A DNA stretch of 64,000 bases from Leptospira sp. (lineage in GTDB: Bacteria; Spirochaetota; Leptospiria; Leptospirales; Leptospiraceae), in the NCBI GenBank assembly GCA_002786225.1, contig PEQN01000010.1, positions 1 through 64,000 of the forward strand. Reading direction: 5' to 3'. The position numbers and the translations under genes were made by a program. Of this stretch, positions 45,488-55,922 are shown in pieces (position 1 is the first letter of the stretch; each line of letters opens with the position of its first letter). The notes below the pieces were generated by a model. The model was not told the DNA's origin and did not search any database. It saw only the letters and a program-made list of their open reading frames with translations.

Positions 45488-47161
45488 TCAAATCTTTGTA
45501 TCCAACCATTTCTTTCGAGCTACGGATTTCTTCACATTTTCAAGCAACTCAACAGTAATACCCATATTTAATTTGTTCACTTCAGGATCTTGAGCAGTTG
45601 CTTCTAGCTCATCAATAATATAATCTACTAAATTCTCTATGGATCTTACACCTGATTCATCGTCTAGAGTAGCAAGTACTGCCTGGGAAATTGCATTATA
45701 GAGAATGGAACTTATTTCTTTTGCAAGATTATCCTTCCAAGCCTTTGGTAAGAAGCCAAATTTGTTAGGACCTATTTCGGATTTCTCTAAGATTTCAGCA
45801 ATAGTTTTTTCAATAAGCTCCCCTAATCTTTCATTGGAAGCGCTTTCTTTAAGTTTACGAACTACTACTCTTTTAATATCATCTCTATGAGCTTCTATTG
45901 CCTTAGTCATGATTTGTAATGATGCACCCGACTTAATCTCTTCTTGGGATTCCGTTATAATTTGAATTGTTACCATATCAGATAATTCTTCTTTAATAAT
46001 ATTCCCATAGTATTTGATCGTACGAGATATAATATCATTTCCTACTGGCACTATCCTACTGGTCTTAAGTATTAGAAAAATTTTATAGATACGAATTAAT
46101 CGAAAGAGCCTAAATTCAACAATTGGTAATAGTCCTAGAACATCATACCAATGGTAGATGGGATAGAGGAACCAGGCTATATATTTTTTCTTGCGAATTG
46201 CAATAAACCAGCTTAGAGCAAATTCACAAACGAAAAAAGCAAGAAAAGGAGCATCTAAGACTAGATAATTATTCACAGGCTTTCCATTTTTACCTATATG
46301 TCGGTAATAATTAACTCCCATTAGATCTCTAATTTCATTATCAAAAATTGTAAATTTTTCATCCATACTTGATTGCGGATTTCTCCAAAACCATGTAAAT
46401 ACCAAAGCTGTAGAAGGAAAACTCTTCTGACCACCCAAAGATTTGCTTAGTATATTTCTATAATCCTTATCTAGATCTCTTGTCTTAACTGAATCATAAC
46501 GAGTTTTGATATTGGATTTAATTTTGGAAATATTTTCGGTCTGTCCAGAAGCTTGGAAAGGATTGGTCTCAACTATATGAATCATTTGGTAATCCATCTT
46601 AGATAGTACGTCTTCCTTCTCCTCTTTCCATCCCTTCTCAGTCTCAACACGAGAAAGAAGCAATAAATCGGATTCTAATTTTTCAATATGTGCTGAAATA
46701 TATTCCCCTTCTTTGTAGGAAAGCAAATCCAAGAATAATTCTTCTGTATCAAGTAGGTCTTGAGAAATATCTCCAGGCTTAGTTACTAAGCTGTATTTTT
46801 CTAAAAGTAGAGATTTCTCATTCATGAGTTTTACATCATCTTGTGTATAAACAAATTGAATGGCTTCTTTCATTTCGTTAAGCTTGGAATTGAATTCTTG
46901 AGAATGAACAGATGGATCCTTAATCCGTTCAAGAAACTTTAAAGTATCAACAAATTTGATATATTTTTCTGTGCTACGATGTGGTTCAATGCCTAGTATT
47001 GGTTTATCATAAAATTCTAAAATAGCTGGGAACTTCTTATAATAATAAGGTCTGAGCCATAGATAAGTAAGATCGAAAACAATTAAAGTAAGATTGGCGA
47101 GAACCACCATTACCATCACAAAATCCCAAATGATGAATAAATCGAACTTCTTTGCTTTCAT
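45488..47161 (-). CDS. Voltage-sensor-like membrane protein
   Basis: 557 aa. One transmembrane helix at about residues 12-34, a long mostly helical extracytoplasmic region, then a cluster of helices at about 305-385 that includes FLAFFVCEFALSWFIAIRKK, WYDVLGLLPIVEF and the Arg-spaced RLFRLIRIYKIFLILK, reminiscent of an S3-S4 voltage sensor. No K+ channel selectivity filter is visible. The last ~150 residues are cytoplasmic and helical. No family name assigned; 'ion transporter-like' is the closest description. It is 32 bases downstream of the HAMP protein gene. Confidence 0.65.
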   Translation of the reverse strand: MKAKKFDLFIIWDFVMVMVVLANLTLIVFDLTYLWLRPYYYKKFPAILEFYDKPILGIEPHRSTEKYIKFVDTLKFLERIKDPSVHSQEFNSKLNEMKEAIQFVYTQDDVKLMNEKSLLLEKYSLVTKPGDISQDLLDTEELFLDLLSYKEGEYISAHIEKLESDLLLLSRVETEKGWKEEKEDVLSKMDYQMIHIVETNPFQASGQTENISKIKSNIKTRYDSVKTRDLDKDYRNILSKSLGGQKSFPSTALVFTWFWRNPQSSMDEKFTIFDNEIRDLMGVNYYRHIGKNGKPVNNYLVLDAPFLAFFVCEFALSWFIAIRKKKYIAWFLYPIYHWYDVLGLLPIVEFRLFRLIRIYKIFLILKTSRIVPVGNDIISRTIKYYGNIIKEELSDMVTIQIITESQEEIKSGASLQIMTKAIEAHRDDIKRVVVRKLKESASNERLGELIEKTIAEILEKSEIGPNKFGFLPKAWKDNLAKEISSILYNAISQAVLATLDDESGVRSIENLVDYIIDELEATAQDPEVNKLNMGITVELLENVKKSVARKKWLDTKI

Positions 47162-47193
47162 ATTAAATCTTTCTTGCCTTTCTTCATGAATTA

Positions 47194-47727
47194 TTACTTC
47201 TTTTTCTCTGGGACTATTCTTTTTTCGATAACTAAGTTCAATGCGTCCACTAACTCTTGGAATTCATCCCCTTTTCGAGTCCGAATGGGATAGGTGTTTT
47301 CTCCATTTGCCAATCTTTGCAAATTCATTTTAATATTGTGAATAGGACCCGCCATCTTATGTGATTTGAAAATAGAAAATACTAAAATTAAAAACAAATA
47401 AATCGTAGAAAGAATTGCGACAGCAGTAAATTGAATAGAATATCGATCTAGTTTATGATCATAATCTGGAAGGAATACTTCCCTAGGAATAAACTTCTCA
47501 GATTTTCCATCCTCACCTTCTACTTTATAATAAACTTGCATAGGATCTTGGCGTAACTTAAAAACAGCTCCGCCTTCATATTTCATTTGATTCAGCCAAT
47601 ACAATACAACGAGGGACGAAAGTACACCTAGAACAAAAAGTACAAAAAAATGGAATAGAAACCGAAACTGGAATTCTCTATCGATTATATAATTGAAGCG
47701 GAAACTTTTCTTATTACTGCTGTGCAT
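47194..47727 (-). CDS. HAMP-domain membrane protein
   Basis: 177 aa. Two transmembrane helices (about residues 24-44 and 98-122) around a periplasmic loop, then a HAMP domain (KSHKMAGPIHNIKMNLQRLA, GENTYPIRTRKGDEFQELVD). No signalling output domain follows, so it is either a free-standing HAMP relay or part of a complex. It comes before the voltage-sensor-like gene on the same strand. Confidence 0.75.
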   Translation of the reverse strand: MHSSNKKSFRFNYIIDREFQFRFLFHFFVLFVLGVLSSLVVLYWLNQMKYEGGAVFKLRQDPMQVYYKVEGEDGKSEKFIPREVFLPDYDHKLDRYSIQFTAVAILSTIYLFLILVFSIFKSHKMAGPIHNIKMNLQRLANGENTYPIRTRKGDEFQELVDALNLVIEKRIVPEKKK

Positions 47728-47758
47728 GCGATAAACATTCGCACAACTTGTCTAGAGA

Positions 47759-48829
47759 TCAACGTATTTTTTCTACTTCATTGATCTTTGATCTTGGAAT
47801 TTTGGATTCGCCCTTCACTGTTCTAATATAAATAAAGGATTCATCCATTTTAAAAACAACACCTCTAAAATCTTCCCCATCGGTCGTGGATACTCTTTCT
47901 AGGATAGAATAAATTCTATAAAGATCATCTTCATTTTGAATGACTCTACTTAGATTCTCTTGGGGGATAGATTCAATGGCAACATAATCCAATTCCGCTA
48001 AGCTACGTAAATTCTTAGCACCTAGGGAAGATTTCTTCCACTCTGCTCCATTTTGGATCAATTCCTCATTGGAAATAATTTCTTGAGAAAAAGCCTTACT
48101 TGCTTGGGAAACAAGAACCTTGCCTTCACTCACAGCAACGACTAAGCCATTTTCTTGTTTCTCAGTTAAAAATTTTGTTCCACGAACTTCTACTTTAGAA
48201 TCTTCGGTACGAATTGTAAATTGAGATGATTTATTGAGTTTATGAATATGAGCTAGGATAGAACCTTGCGAAAGGTAGATCGTAATTTTATTTATGTCCA
48301 GATCTTGGATCATTTTCTCTAAAATAACATCTGAATTCTCTCTAATGCGTATGCTCGATTGACTCGTTAGATATAAGTCTACAAATGATCCTTCTTCTAC
48401 ATGAAGGCGATCACCTTTTTCTAAGGTACTTAGTAAGTTCAAATGAGATCTTCTTGAACCATCAGAGTTAACTACATATGCATCACCACTTACTGCATGA
48501 ATTTTGATAGAATATGATTTTACGATTTGTTCTTCAGAAAATGGAGAGAGGTATATAAATGCAAAAAACAATGCTGCTGCGGCTAATAAGGAGCCCAATA
48601 TCTTTTTTCTTGTACCAAAATGAACTACATTCGTTTTATTTTTCTCTTCTAAATGTTTATTCCATAATTCATCAAAGGGTGGAAAAGTTAAAGGTTCAGA
48701 TTGTAACTGAGTATCCATCCCTTTGAGCTTAGAAACAAGTAAATCTAAGGTCTTTTTGGTTCTGCTTTCCTTCCCTTCTAAAGCAGAAGCAACTTCCTCA
48801 GGATTCCATTTCATAAAGCTTTCTTCCAT
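47759..48829 (-). CDS. FecR-domain anti-sigma-like protein
   Basis: 356 aa. An N-terminal cytoplasmic part (about residues 1-80), one transmembrane helix (KILGSLLAAAALFFAFIYL), then a FecR domain: SIKIHAVSGDAYVVNSDGSR, LEKGDRLHVEEGSFVDLYLT, SIRIRENSDVILEKM, FTIRTEDSKVEVRGTKFLTE, VAVSEGKVLVS. It starts two bases after the ECF sigma gene, so it is most likely the sigma factor's partner regulator. Confidence 0.9.
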   Translation of the reverse strand: MEESFMKWNPEEVASALEGKESRTKKTLDLLVSKLKGMDTQLQSEPLTFPPFDELWNKHLEEKNKTNVVHFGTRKKILGSLLAAAALFFAFIYLSPFSEEQIVKSYSIKIHAVSGDAYVVNSDGSRRSHLNLLSTLEKGDRLHVEEGSFVDLYLTSQSSIRIRENSDVILEKMIQDLDINKITIYLSQGSILAHIHKLNKSSQFTIRTEDSKVEVRGTKFLTEKQENGLVVAVSEGKVLVSQASKAFSQEIISNEELIQNGAEWKKSSLGAKNLRSLAELDYVAIESIPQENLSRVIQNEDDLYRIYSILERVSTTDGEDFRGVVFKMDESFIYIRTVKGESKIPRSKINEVEKIR

Positions 48830-48831
48830 AT

Positions 48832-49407
48832 TTATGACTCGAGATTGATATTCTTGCTTTCAGCAAGTTTTAGAAGATTCGAGGTTGCCTTCACGACCAT
48901 TCGAGAAGCAGTGGAAACTGAAATCCCCATAATTTCAGAAATTTGAGTAAGGTTGTAATCTTGTATATGCCTAAGTTCAATAATACATCTTTCGTCTTCG
49001 TTTAATTCATCCATACATTTCCAAAGCTTATTCTCTAGATCCTGCCATTCTAATTTTTTTTCAAAACTTACACTCTTGGAATGGATATCCTCATTCAAAC
49101 TTGAGTTTTCTTTCATGGTGGAGAATTTTTTAGAGAAGTTAATGGAACGATTTCTTGCAATCGTATAAAGCAGCATGATGGATTTTTCTTCTGTGAGATT
49201 TTGATCTGAATAAGTCTTGAAAAAGCTTAGAAAAGTGTCTTGGGTTAAATCCATAGCTGTATCAGGATTTCTTGTATATTTAAACAAAAAATCGTAAATA
49301 CGCTTCTGGGCCGAAGCATAGAGCTTCTCCATAGATAGCTTTTTATCCAACATCCATTCCAATACTTTGGAGTTGGCAGAGTAATCAAGTAAAATCTCGA
49401 AGACCAT
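48832..49407 (-). CDS. ECF-type RNA polymerase sigma factor
   Basis: 191 aa. Region 2 (SAQKRIYDFLFKYTRNPDTA, MDLTQDTFLSFFKTY, MLLYTIARNRSINFSKKF) and region 4 (DEDERCIIELRHIQDYNLTQ-like, ISEIMGISVSTASRMVVKAT) are clear. Encoded directly ahead of a FecR-domain protein, the usual sigma/anti-sigma order. It follows the VNSFP-repeat gene by 60 bases, which contains a short stem CTGTTT/AAACAG just before the start. Confidence 0.92.
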   Translation of the reverse strand: MVFEILLDYSANSKVLEWMLDKKLSMEKLYASAQKRIYDFLFKYTRNPDTAMDLTQDTFLSFFKTYSDQNLTEEKSIMLLYTIARNRSINFSKKFSTMKENSSLNEDIHSKSVSFEKKLEWQDLENKLWKCMDELNEDERCIIELRHIQDYNLTQISEIMGISVSTASRMVVKATSNLLKLAESKNINLES

Positions 49408-49467
49408 TCTGTTTTATTCAACAAACAGAACTGACTTATTTTTCACAATTTTGAAAAATCTTACAAT

Positions 49468-49809
49468 TTATTTTATCCCTGGAAAGGAATTAACATATTG
49501 AATCTTGATATCTGGGAAGGAATTCACTATCTGCACTTTTAAATCAGGAAAAGAATTAACTGCCTGCCATTGCCCGCATTTACTCGGAAAGGAATTGACC
49601 ATTTGCACCTGAATATCAGGGAAGGAATTCACAATTTGAACCTTAAGGTCAGGAAAAGAGTTCACAAATTGAATCTTTCCATATAAATTATGCCCCTTAA
49701 AAGTACAATTATTTGAGTCAATCTTGTCAGATGCTAGAAGTGGTTGTATGAATAGAAATATAGCCCAAACAACTAAGCATATTGCATTTAATCTGTTACT
49801 TTGCTTCAT
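49468..49809 (-). CDS. Secreted VNSFP tandem-repeat protein
   Basis: 113 aa with a signal peptide (LVVWAIFLFIQPLLASDKI). The mature part is almost wholly six VNSFP repeats (residues 49, 60, 71, 84, 95, 106) in an 11-residue period 'VNSFPDLKVQI', broken once by SKCGQWQA, giving a near-symmetric 3+3 layout; Cys35 and Cys78 may pair. I know of short uncharacterised secreted proteins with similar 'VxSFPDxKV...CGxWQ' repeats in other bacteria, sometimes misnamed 6-phosphogluconate dehydrogenase. The gene lies between pyk and the ECF sigma gene. Function unknown. Confidence 0.8.
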   Translation of the reverse strand: MKQSNRLNAICLVVWAIFLFIQPLLASDKIDSNNCTFKGHNLYGKIQFVNSFPDLKVQIVNSFPDIQVQMVNSFPSKCGQWQAVNSFPDLKVQIVNSFPDIKIQYVNSFPGIK

Positions 49810-49824
49810 AGAGTTTTAGACGTT

Positions 49825-51270
49825 TTACTTCACTTCGCGTATTTGAATAGTATCTACCCTTTCTTCTCCTGCAATAACATCAGAGAGAATTACAACTTTT
49901 TCTCCACTTTCAATCATGCCTTCTTTCTTAAGAATCTCTATAGCATGTTTAATCGTCTTCTCAGGATCACTCGAAAAATCGACTCTATAAGGAATAACTC
50001 CTCTGTTAAGCCAAAGCTTTCGCCTAACAGATGTCATATTTGTGAAAGCATGAACAATTGCTGTTTCTGGATGAAAAGAGGATACATGATTTGCCATTAT
50101 CCCTCTTCGAGTAATAACAATAATTGCAGGTGCTCCCAAAGAATCTGCAAGATGAGCTGCAGATCTTGCCATCTCTTCTTTCTTGTCTTGGGGAATTTTA
50201 CTTTTTACATAACCCATCCCGCCACTCATTTCAATTCTACGAGAAATCTTATCTAACATTTCTACACATCTTACAGGGTATTTACCCATTGCAGTTTCAC
50301 CAGAAAGCATGATAGCATCTGCTTCTTCATATACAGCATTCGCAACATCTGTTACTTCTGCACGTGTAGGTGTCGGGTTGTTAATCATACTTTCTAGAAG
50401 GTGGGTTGCAACTATTACCTTCTTTCCTTCTAAGGCACATTTCTTAATAATTCTTCTCTGGATAATGGGAAGATCTTCCAAGGCTACTTCCACACCAAGA
50501 TCTCCACGAGCAACCATTACACCGTCCGAAACAGCTATGATCTCATCTAAATTACGAACACCTTCTTGATCTTCGATTTTTGCAATGATTTGACAATGGG
50601 CACCCTTATCTTCAATAATCTTTCGAAGCTCGACTACATCATCAGGCGAACGAACGAAAGATAAGGCGATAAAATCAATTTCTTCTTCCAAACCAAATAA
50701 AATATCTTTATGATCCTTAGGCGTTATACTCGGCATATTAACACGAATTCCGGGAAGGTTAATATGTTTTCTAGATCCAAGCTTTCCACCATCTAAGACT
50801 TTACAAACGAGCTCACCTTCTTTAATTTCTTGAACTGCAAGATTGATAAGCCCATTATCAACTGTAACCTTATCGCCAACCTTCAAATCTTTGACTATAT
50901 CGATATAATTCACAAATACAGATCTAGCTTCTGATTCTCTACCTGGAATGACATGAAATGAAAATGTTTCCCCAACTTTTAGATGTAGTTCATTATCAAC
51001 ATCCCCTGTTCTGATCTCTGGACCTTGGGTATCCATTAAAATTGCAATTGGAAATTTTCCTAAATCCTTGTTTAAGGATTTGATATTTTTAATTATCTTT
51101 CTATGAAATTCATGATCCCCATGCGACATGTTCAGTCTCGCGACATTCATTCCTGCCATGGCGAGTTGTTTGATCATGTCTTTGTCTGAGGTAGCTGGGC
51201 CGATAGTACAAATAATTTTAGTTTTTCTCGCACGGAGAATTTGGTTGGTAGGTTTTTTGTTTTTATCCAT
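49825..51270 (-). CDS. pyk: Pyruvate kinase
   Basis: 481 aa, the usual length. [106 protein letters not shown] and [12 protein letters not shown] are all diagnostic, including the Lys-Glu catalytic block. It makes pyruvate and ATP from phosphoenolpyruvate. It starts three bases after the stop of the 658-aa gene. Confidence 0.96.
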   Translation of the reverse strand: MDKNKKPTNQILRARKTKIICTIGPATSDKDMIKQLAMAGMNVARLNMSHGDHEFHRKIIKNIKSLNKDLGKFPIAILMDTQGPEIRTGDVDNELHLKVGETFSFHVIPGRESEARSVFVNYIDIVKDLKVGDKVTVDNGLINLAVQEIKEGELVCKVLDGGKLGSRKHINLPGIRVNMPSITPKDHKDILFGLEEEIDFIALSFVRSPDDVVELRKIIEDKGAHCQIIAKIEDQEGVRNLDEIIAVSDGVMVARGDLGVEVALEDLPIIQRRIIKKCALEGKKVIVATHLLESMINNPTPTRAEVTDVANAVYEEADAIMLSGETAMGKYPVRCVEMLDKISRRIEMSGGMGYVKSKIPQDKKEEMARSAAHLADSLGAPAIIVITRRGIMANHVSSFHPETAIVHAFTNMTSVRRKLWLNRGVIPYRVDFSSDPEKTIKHAIEILKKEGMIESGEKVVILSDVIAGEERVDTIQIREVK

Positions 51271-51273
51271 TTC

Positions 51274-53250
51274 TTATCTTATCTTAGGCAATATTCTATC
51301 TAAAAATTCAGCTAAGGAGACAGCTAAATCATATTTCATCTGTTCTCTCATAGCTCCCGTCTTTTGTGATTGGATGACTTCTTCTGCCTTTTCTAGCAGC
51401 TTCTTCCCATTTTTTTTCAAATAATTTCTCGTGATTAGAATCGGCCAGATGTATTTATCAGGCTGATTTCGAACCATATATGAATAGATATCCTTACCGC
51501 CTTTTTTCTTCAAAAAGAAAATAAGATCATCTTCCGTCATAGAACTACTTACCTTATCCAAGACATAGGTTCTATCTGGATAAACTCCAAAATCCCAAGC
51601 CTCATCTAGTGCAGATAGGATGCTTTTTAGCTTTTCCTTGGTTGCTGGATCGTCCTCAAGCTCTGAACTTCCCTGTGAAGGAATACTATCTTCCGATGAT
51701 TTATTATTAGCAGTATCCGTATCTTTTGTTTTTTTTGAAAGTTTTTCATTTTCTTTCTTGATACGTTCTTCCGCTATTTCTGTTCGTCTCTTGGCAATAT
51801 GTTTGGATCTTTGGTCGGCAACTTGTTGCTTTACATTCTTTAAGACTGCATTCCTAATGCTAGTAGCTTCAAATTTATGAACCTTCTTATTCCCCATTAG
51901 CATTCGCCAAAGCCAAGTTAGGAATGGAAGATGTTTAAATAATGCACTGCTCTCAGCTTCTTCAAATGATTTAATAACATCAGGATCTTCAAGATTTGAA
52001 ATAACATCCATCATTCTAAGAACAGTTATCTCTGTATCATTTCCTGTGGCTGCAAAACTTCTTTTTGCTGAGTCAATAGCAGACTTTACACCTTCTTTAT
52101 GAAGGATATACTCAAAATAATTTTTCTTATCGGCAAATTCCGTGTAATGAATAGCAGAATGTTTTATAATAGAAGTTCGCATCTCTTCATCCAAGGTTTC
52201 CCCTTGGATTCTCAAGAGATTAAGATCAATAATTTTTCCAGAAGATTGGATATAAGTCATGATTTCATCAAAAGTCTTCTTCTTTTCTTCTTTCTTTTCT
52301 TTTTCTTTTTCCTGATTATAATAGTCAGAAAGAAGAATAATTTCTTCAACTAAGGCTTTCTGATCACCGTATGAATCAGTTAGAAATGTAGATACCTTAG
52401 TTGCAATTTCCTTAGGGTCTTCCCAATCTTCCTCACTTGGTTTTTCAATAACTCCGATCCGAATTAAATCAGGTATTATAACTTCTTTTAAGATATCGAG
52501 GTAGATTTCTAAGCGGCTAAAGATTTCTTCTTTCTTAAAAAAATAAAATACAGATTTATTGCCTGCTTTAGATGCCTTGTCGTTGCGGATAAAAAAGATT
52601 ACTTTATCCTCTACAAGTTTTTTGAGGATGGGTTTTAAATGAATTAAAATTGTAGTATCTTTGAGTGCCTTTGTTTTATCAAAAGGACAACGAAATAAAT
52701 TTCCAATTTCTGTTGAAGCATAAGTATCAAATAAACGATTCTCGGTAACAGCACTTCTAATTCTATCATTGAGATAGGCCTTGGATGGGGACTCTCTTTT
52801 CTCTTTAACCCACTTCTTAATGTTATCAATACTAATATCATTTAATCCAGTCGCATAACGATACGATGTAGTTCCATCAGCAGCTGTTGGACGGCAAAAT
52901 ACTGTATGGTGTTTGAGATGGGATTCTGGCTCAAAGCTTTCTCCGCCTAAATCACTTGGGGAATACTCCAGATAATTGAGTTTCTTTATCATAGGTGGCT
53001 TAGATTTAATCCCATACTCATTTAGGAAAAAATCTAATTTGTCAGCCTCAATACCTATATCCTTTAAAAGCTGCTCAGCTCTTGGTAATGATTTGTTCAC
53101 AGTGAATTTTTCAGTCCACTCATACAGAGTTATGAGAAGTCGGTAGATTCCCTTATTTAGCAAGTCACCCCTTGCTTCAATAGATTGTGTTCGTTGAAGT
53201 GCCATAGTATAATCTAGCACTTTCAACTCTGGTAAATTGGGATCTAACAT
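51274..53250 (-). CDS. Large conserved protein of unknown function
   Basis: 658 aa, cytoplasmic by composition, helical and charged. No domain recognised. It includes KHHTVFCRPTAADGTTSYRY near residue 110, a Lys/Glu-rich stretch (EKEKEKKEEKKKTFDEIMTY) near 315, and a long basic/acidic linker (NEKLSKKTKDTDTANNKSSE) near 510. I believe large proteins of this kind occur across Leptospira, but I cannot name the family. It ends three bases before pyk and begins 30 bases after asd, so it may be in one transcript with both. Confidence 0.75.
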   Translation of the reverse strand: MLDPNLPELKVLDYTMALQRTQSIEARGDLLNKGIYRLLITLYEWTEKFTVNKSLPRAEQLLKDIGIEADKLDFFLNEYGIKSKPPMIKKLNYLEYSPSDLGGESFEPESHLKHHTVFCRPTAADGTTSYRYATGLNDISIDNIKKWVKEKRESPSKAYLNDRIRSAVTENRLFDTYASTEIGNLFRCPFDKTKALKDTTILIHLKPILKKLVEDKVIFFIRNDKASKAGNKSVFYFFKKEEIFSRLEIYLDILKEVIIPDLIRIGVIEKPSEEDWEDPKEIATKVSTFLTDSYGDQKALVEEIILLSDYYNQEKEKEKKEEKKKTFDEIMTYIQSSGKIIDLNLLRIQGETLDEEMRTSIIKHSAIHYTEFADKKNYFEYILHKEGVKSAIDSAKRSFAATGNDTEITVLRMMDVISNLEDPDVIKSFEEAESSALFKHLPFLTWLWRMLMGNKKVHKFEATSIRNAVLKNVKQQVADQRSKHIAKRRTEIAEERIKKENEKLSKKTKDTDTANNKSSEDSIPSQGSSELEDDPATKEKLKSILSALDEAWDFGVYPDRTYVLDKVSSSMTEDDLIFFLKKKGGKDIYSYMVRNQPDKYIWPILITRNYLKKNGKKLLEKAEEVIQSQKTGAMREQMKYDLAVSLAEFLDRILPKIR

Positions 53251-53280
53251 AGTAATTGCGCTATATTAGAATGAAGAAAC

Positions 53281-54336
53281 TTACTTGGATCTTAGATATC
53301 CTTTTTTGTAAAGTAATTCTGCATTCAATACAGCTGCACCTGCGGCTCCTCGTACAGTATTGTGACTCAAGACGACAAATTTCCAGTCTAGAATAGGATC
53401 TTCTCTCAGTCTTCCCACTACAACGCCCATTCCTTTTCCTTCATAAAGATCTAATCTTGGTTGTGGACGATCGTCTTCTTCTCTATATATAATCGGCTTG
53501 GGAGGTGCCGATGGTAAACTTAGTTTTTGAGGTTCTGCCTGAAAATTCCTCCATAAAGAAATAATTTCTTCCTTGGATGCTTTCTTCTTAAGTTTCAGCG
53601 AAATACATACAGTATGACCATCAAAAACAGGAACTCTATTGCAATGCGCGGACATTTTGAAATCAGCAGAAACTATCTTACCATCCTGAACATGACCTAG
53701 GCACTTCTGAGGTTCTGACTCAGCCTTGGGCTCTTCGCCTCCAATAAAAGGAACCACATTACCTAGGATATCCATTGAGGGAACTCCTGGGTAACCCGCA
53801 CCTGAGATTGCTTGCATGGAAAAAATCATAAGACTTTCAATTCCGAATTGATCGAACAAAGGTTTGAGTGCAATTGTTACGCCCATTATAGTACAATTTG
53901 AATTCGTTATTATTTTGCCCTTAGTCTTCTGTGCATCTAAAACTGCTAGGTGTTCTGGATTGACTTCGGCACTGAGTATAGGTACGTTTTCAACCATGCG
54001 GTGATTTTTGCTATTTGAAATAACCATAACGCCTGCTTCCGCATAAGCAGTCTCAACTTCACCAGCTATACTTGCATCAAGTCCCGAAAATACGATTTGC
54101 AATCCAGGAGTTTCTTTTGGTTCTGGTGCTGTTACCAACATAGATTTTGCATAGCTAGGAATATCAGAAGATATCTTCCAACGAGATTTCATCAAATCCC
54201 CATACGCCTTTCCAACACTCTTCTCAGAGGCACACAAAGCTGCGACCTCAAAGAAGGGATGGTTCTCCAAAAGTTCTACGAATCTTTGACCAACAGATCC
54301 AGTCGCACCTAATATTCCTACTTTTACTTTTTCCAT
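53281..54336 (-). CDS. asd: Aspartate-semialdehyde dehydrogenase (archaeal/fungal type)
   Basis: 351 aa. [20 protein letters not shown] (NADP-binding), [20 protein letters not shown] (catalytic Cys), [32 protein letters not shown] and [20 protein letters not shown] match the type found in archaea, fungi and spirochaetes. It makes aspartate semialdehyde for lysine/DAP, threonine and methionine. In Leptospira interrogans asd lies on the small chromosome. Confidence 0.95.
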   Translation of the reverse strand: MEKVKVGILGATGSVGQRFVELLENHPFFEVAALCASEKSVGKAYGDLMKSRWKISSDIPSYAKSMLVTAPEPKETPGLQIVFSGLDASIAGEVETAYAEAGVMVISNSKNHRMVENVPILSAEVNPEHLAVLDAQKTKGKIITNSNCTIMGVTIALKPLFDQFGIESLMIFSMQAISGAGYPGVPSMDILGNVVPFIGGEEPKAESEPQKCLGHVQDGKIVSADFKMSAHCNRVPVFDGHTVCISLKLKKKASKEEIISLWRNFQAEPQKLSLPSAPPKPIIYREEDDRPQPRLDLYEGKGMGVVVGRLREDPILDWKFVVLSHNTVRGAAGAAVLNAELLYKKGYLRSK

Positions 54337-54365
54337 AGCTATCTCTTCCTAAATTTGCTTTTCCA

Positions 54366-55922
54366 CTAATTTCTTAAAGCAGAAAATTTCTTAATTTCTT
54401 CGCAATAAACCTGATTCATTTTTACCATGCCTGGATATGTAAAATGGTGGTAATCGCTAAAATCCTGCATGCGTAAATTTTCTTTCAAATCAATGAATTT
54501 TACTGATGGATTTTCTAAATCTTTCAAATATTTTAGATAACCTTCATACCAATTTGAATCCTTGTACCACTTCAGTGATATGGGATTTTCTGGGTTATTG
54601 ATAAGCAATAAGGGAATCTTGCGTTTATCAAATTCATTACTGATTTCTTTGAGATAAGGAAAATGTAATATGGGAATAAATTCTTGACTTGCGAGTTTTT
54701 TCTTAGATTCAGCTAGTTCCACTAAGTAACGTATTCCTGGTCTTAGGTGGAAATCTGCTAAAAGACGAAAATAAAAATATTTCTCATAATCCGAGTCATT
54801 CATGTTTAGATAGCGAAGATCTTCCGTTCTTTCTTCTCTATTGTATTGGGCATTTTGTATGGGTTTATCTAATCCAAAAGTTTGAGTTAAACGAACTCCC
54901 ATAGGGTCAAAGTGATAATCTTTCAAAAAACCAGCTGATTCGGTAGCAAGCCATGTCTGACTTAATTCAGCTCTTATTACATCACTATGTCTTTCATCTA
55001 GGTAGATTTTATTCCAACCAGGATTGAGGAATACTTTAGTTTCTTTCCAATTATCGGATGAAAATTCTATACTTAAAGATTTTTCTCTAAGAAGGTCAGA
55101 TACGATTTCCAACCAAAATCCATCTTGGCGCAATTTCTTTGTTAGAGGAAATGTGAATTTTTTTCCAGTCCAACCGAGTGAATTTACTCTTTCCGGTATT
55201 TGAACACCTGCATAGGCATGATATCTTGTATTTCTACCAAATCTATGATTATAAATATTTTCTATATTCTCGGAATATATATTTTTTGTTGCATAAAATT
55301 GAAAAAGCCCAGCCAATAAGAAATCTGACCTTTCTTCCCAATCTAGGATATTCCAAAAATGTTTCAGTGTTTGCCATGGAAAAATAATTTTTGACTGAGG
55401 AGCTTCTCCTTCAGAGATAGCATCCTTAATTAGCACTTCGTTCGGAACATTGGAAAGCAATCGACCTGGAAAAAGTACATTAGCCCTGTGCATTCTGAAA
55501 TCAATAAAGTTTATAGGATAAACTACTAAGTCTGGCTTCAATTTCCATAACTCATCTAAAAATAAATAAAGATACAAAGGACTTTTACCTGCGTACGAAA
55601 AGTATTCTACATCCCAATCTTCCTTAGTCAATTTACTGAGTTCATTTTGAACTAAAGTTTTATCTAAACTATAGTATGCAATACTTGACCCAACAATGAA
55701 TACTCTCTTCTTATTCTTGGGACGACTTTCAATAGACTTCCATTCATAGATGAAATTGTAGAAATGGTTTGAATTCCAAGGACTCTCATTGGGTATTTTC
55801 CATAAGAGAAATTCAAAAAAAACAGTATCTAAAACAAAAAGACAAAAGACGAAAAGGACAGCAAATATTGTATTTTTGGACCAGAACATTGCTCCAATAT
55901 TCTTGAATTTGCTAAAAAACAA
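54366..55922 (-). CDS. DUF1574-like membrane-anchored SGNH-type protein
   Basis: 518 aa. One N-terminal transmembrane helix (FAVLFVFCLFVLDTVFFEFL), then a periplasmic domain with KKRVFIVGSSIAYYSLDKTL near residue 72 (Gly-Ser-Ser of an SGNH-type nucleophile) and a Leptospira-type C-terminus containing KFIDLKENLRMQDFSDYHHFTYPGM, whose Asp and His could complete the site. It overlaps the upstream MBOAT gene by 11 bases, as DltD/AlgX-type partners do, so it probably works with it in acylating an envelope polymer. Confidence 0.75.
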   Translation of the reverse strand: MFFSKFKNIGAMFWSKNTIFAVLFVFCLFVLDTVFFEFLLWKIPNESPWNSNHFYNFIYEWKSIESRPKNKKRVFIVGSSIAYYSLDKTLVQNELSKLTKEDWDVEYFSYAGKSPLYLYLFLDELWKLKPDLVVYPINFIDFRMHRANVLFPGRLLSNVPNEVLIKDAISEGEAPQSKIIFPWQTLKHFWNILDWEERSDFLLAGLFQFYATKNIYSENIENIYNHRFGRNTRYHAYAGVQIPERVNSLGWTGKKFTFPLTKKLRQDGFWLEIVSDLLREKSLSIEFSSDNWKETKVFLNPGWNKIYLDERHSDVIRAELSQTWLATESAGFLKDYHFDPMGVRLTQTFGLDKPIQNAQYNREERTEDLRYLNMNDSDYEKYFYFRLLADFHLRPGIRYLVELAESKKKLASQEFIPILHFPYLKEISNEFDKRKIPLLLINNPENPISLKWYKDSNWYEGYLKYLKDLENPSVKFIDLKENLRMQDFSDYHHFTYPGMVKMNQVYCEEIKKFSALRN

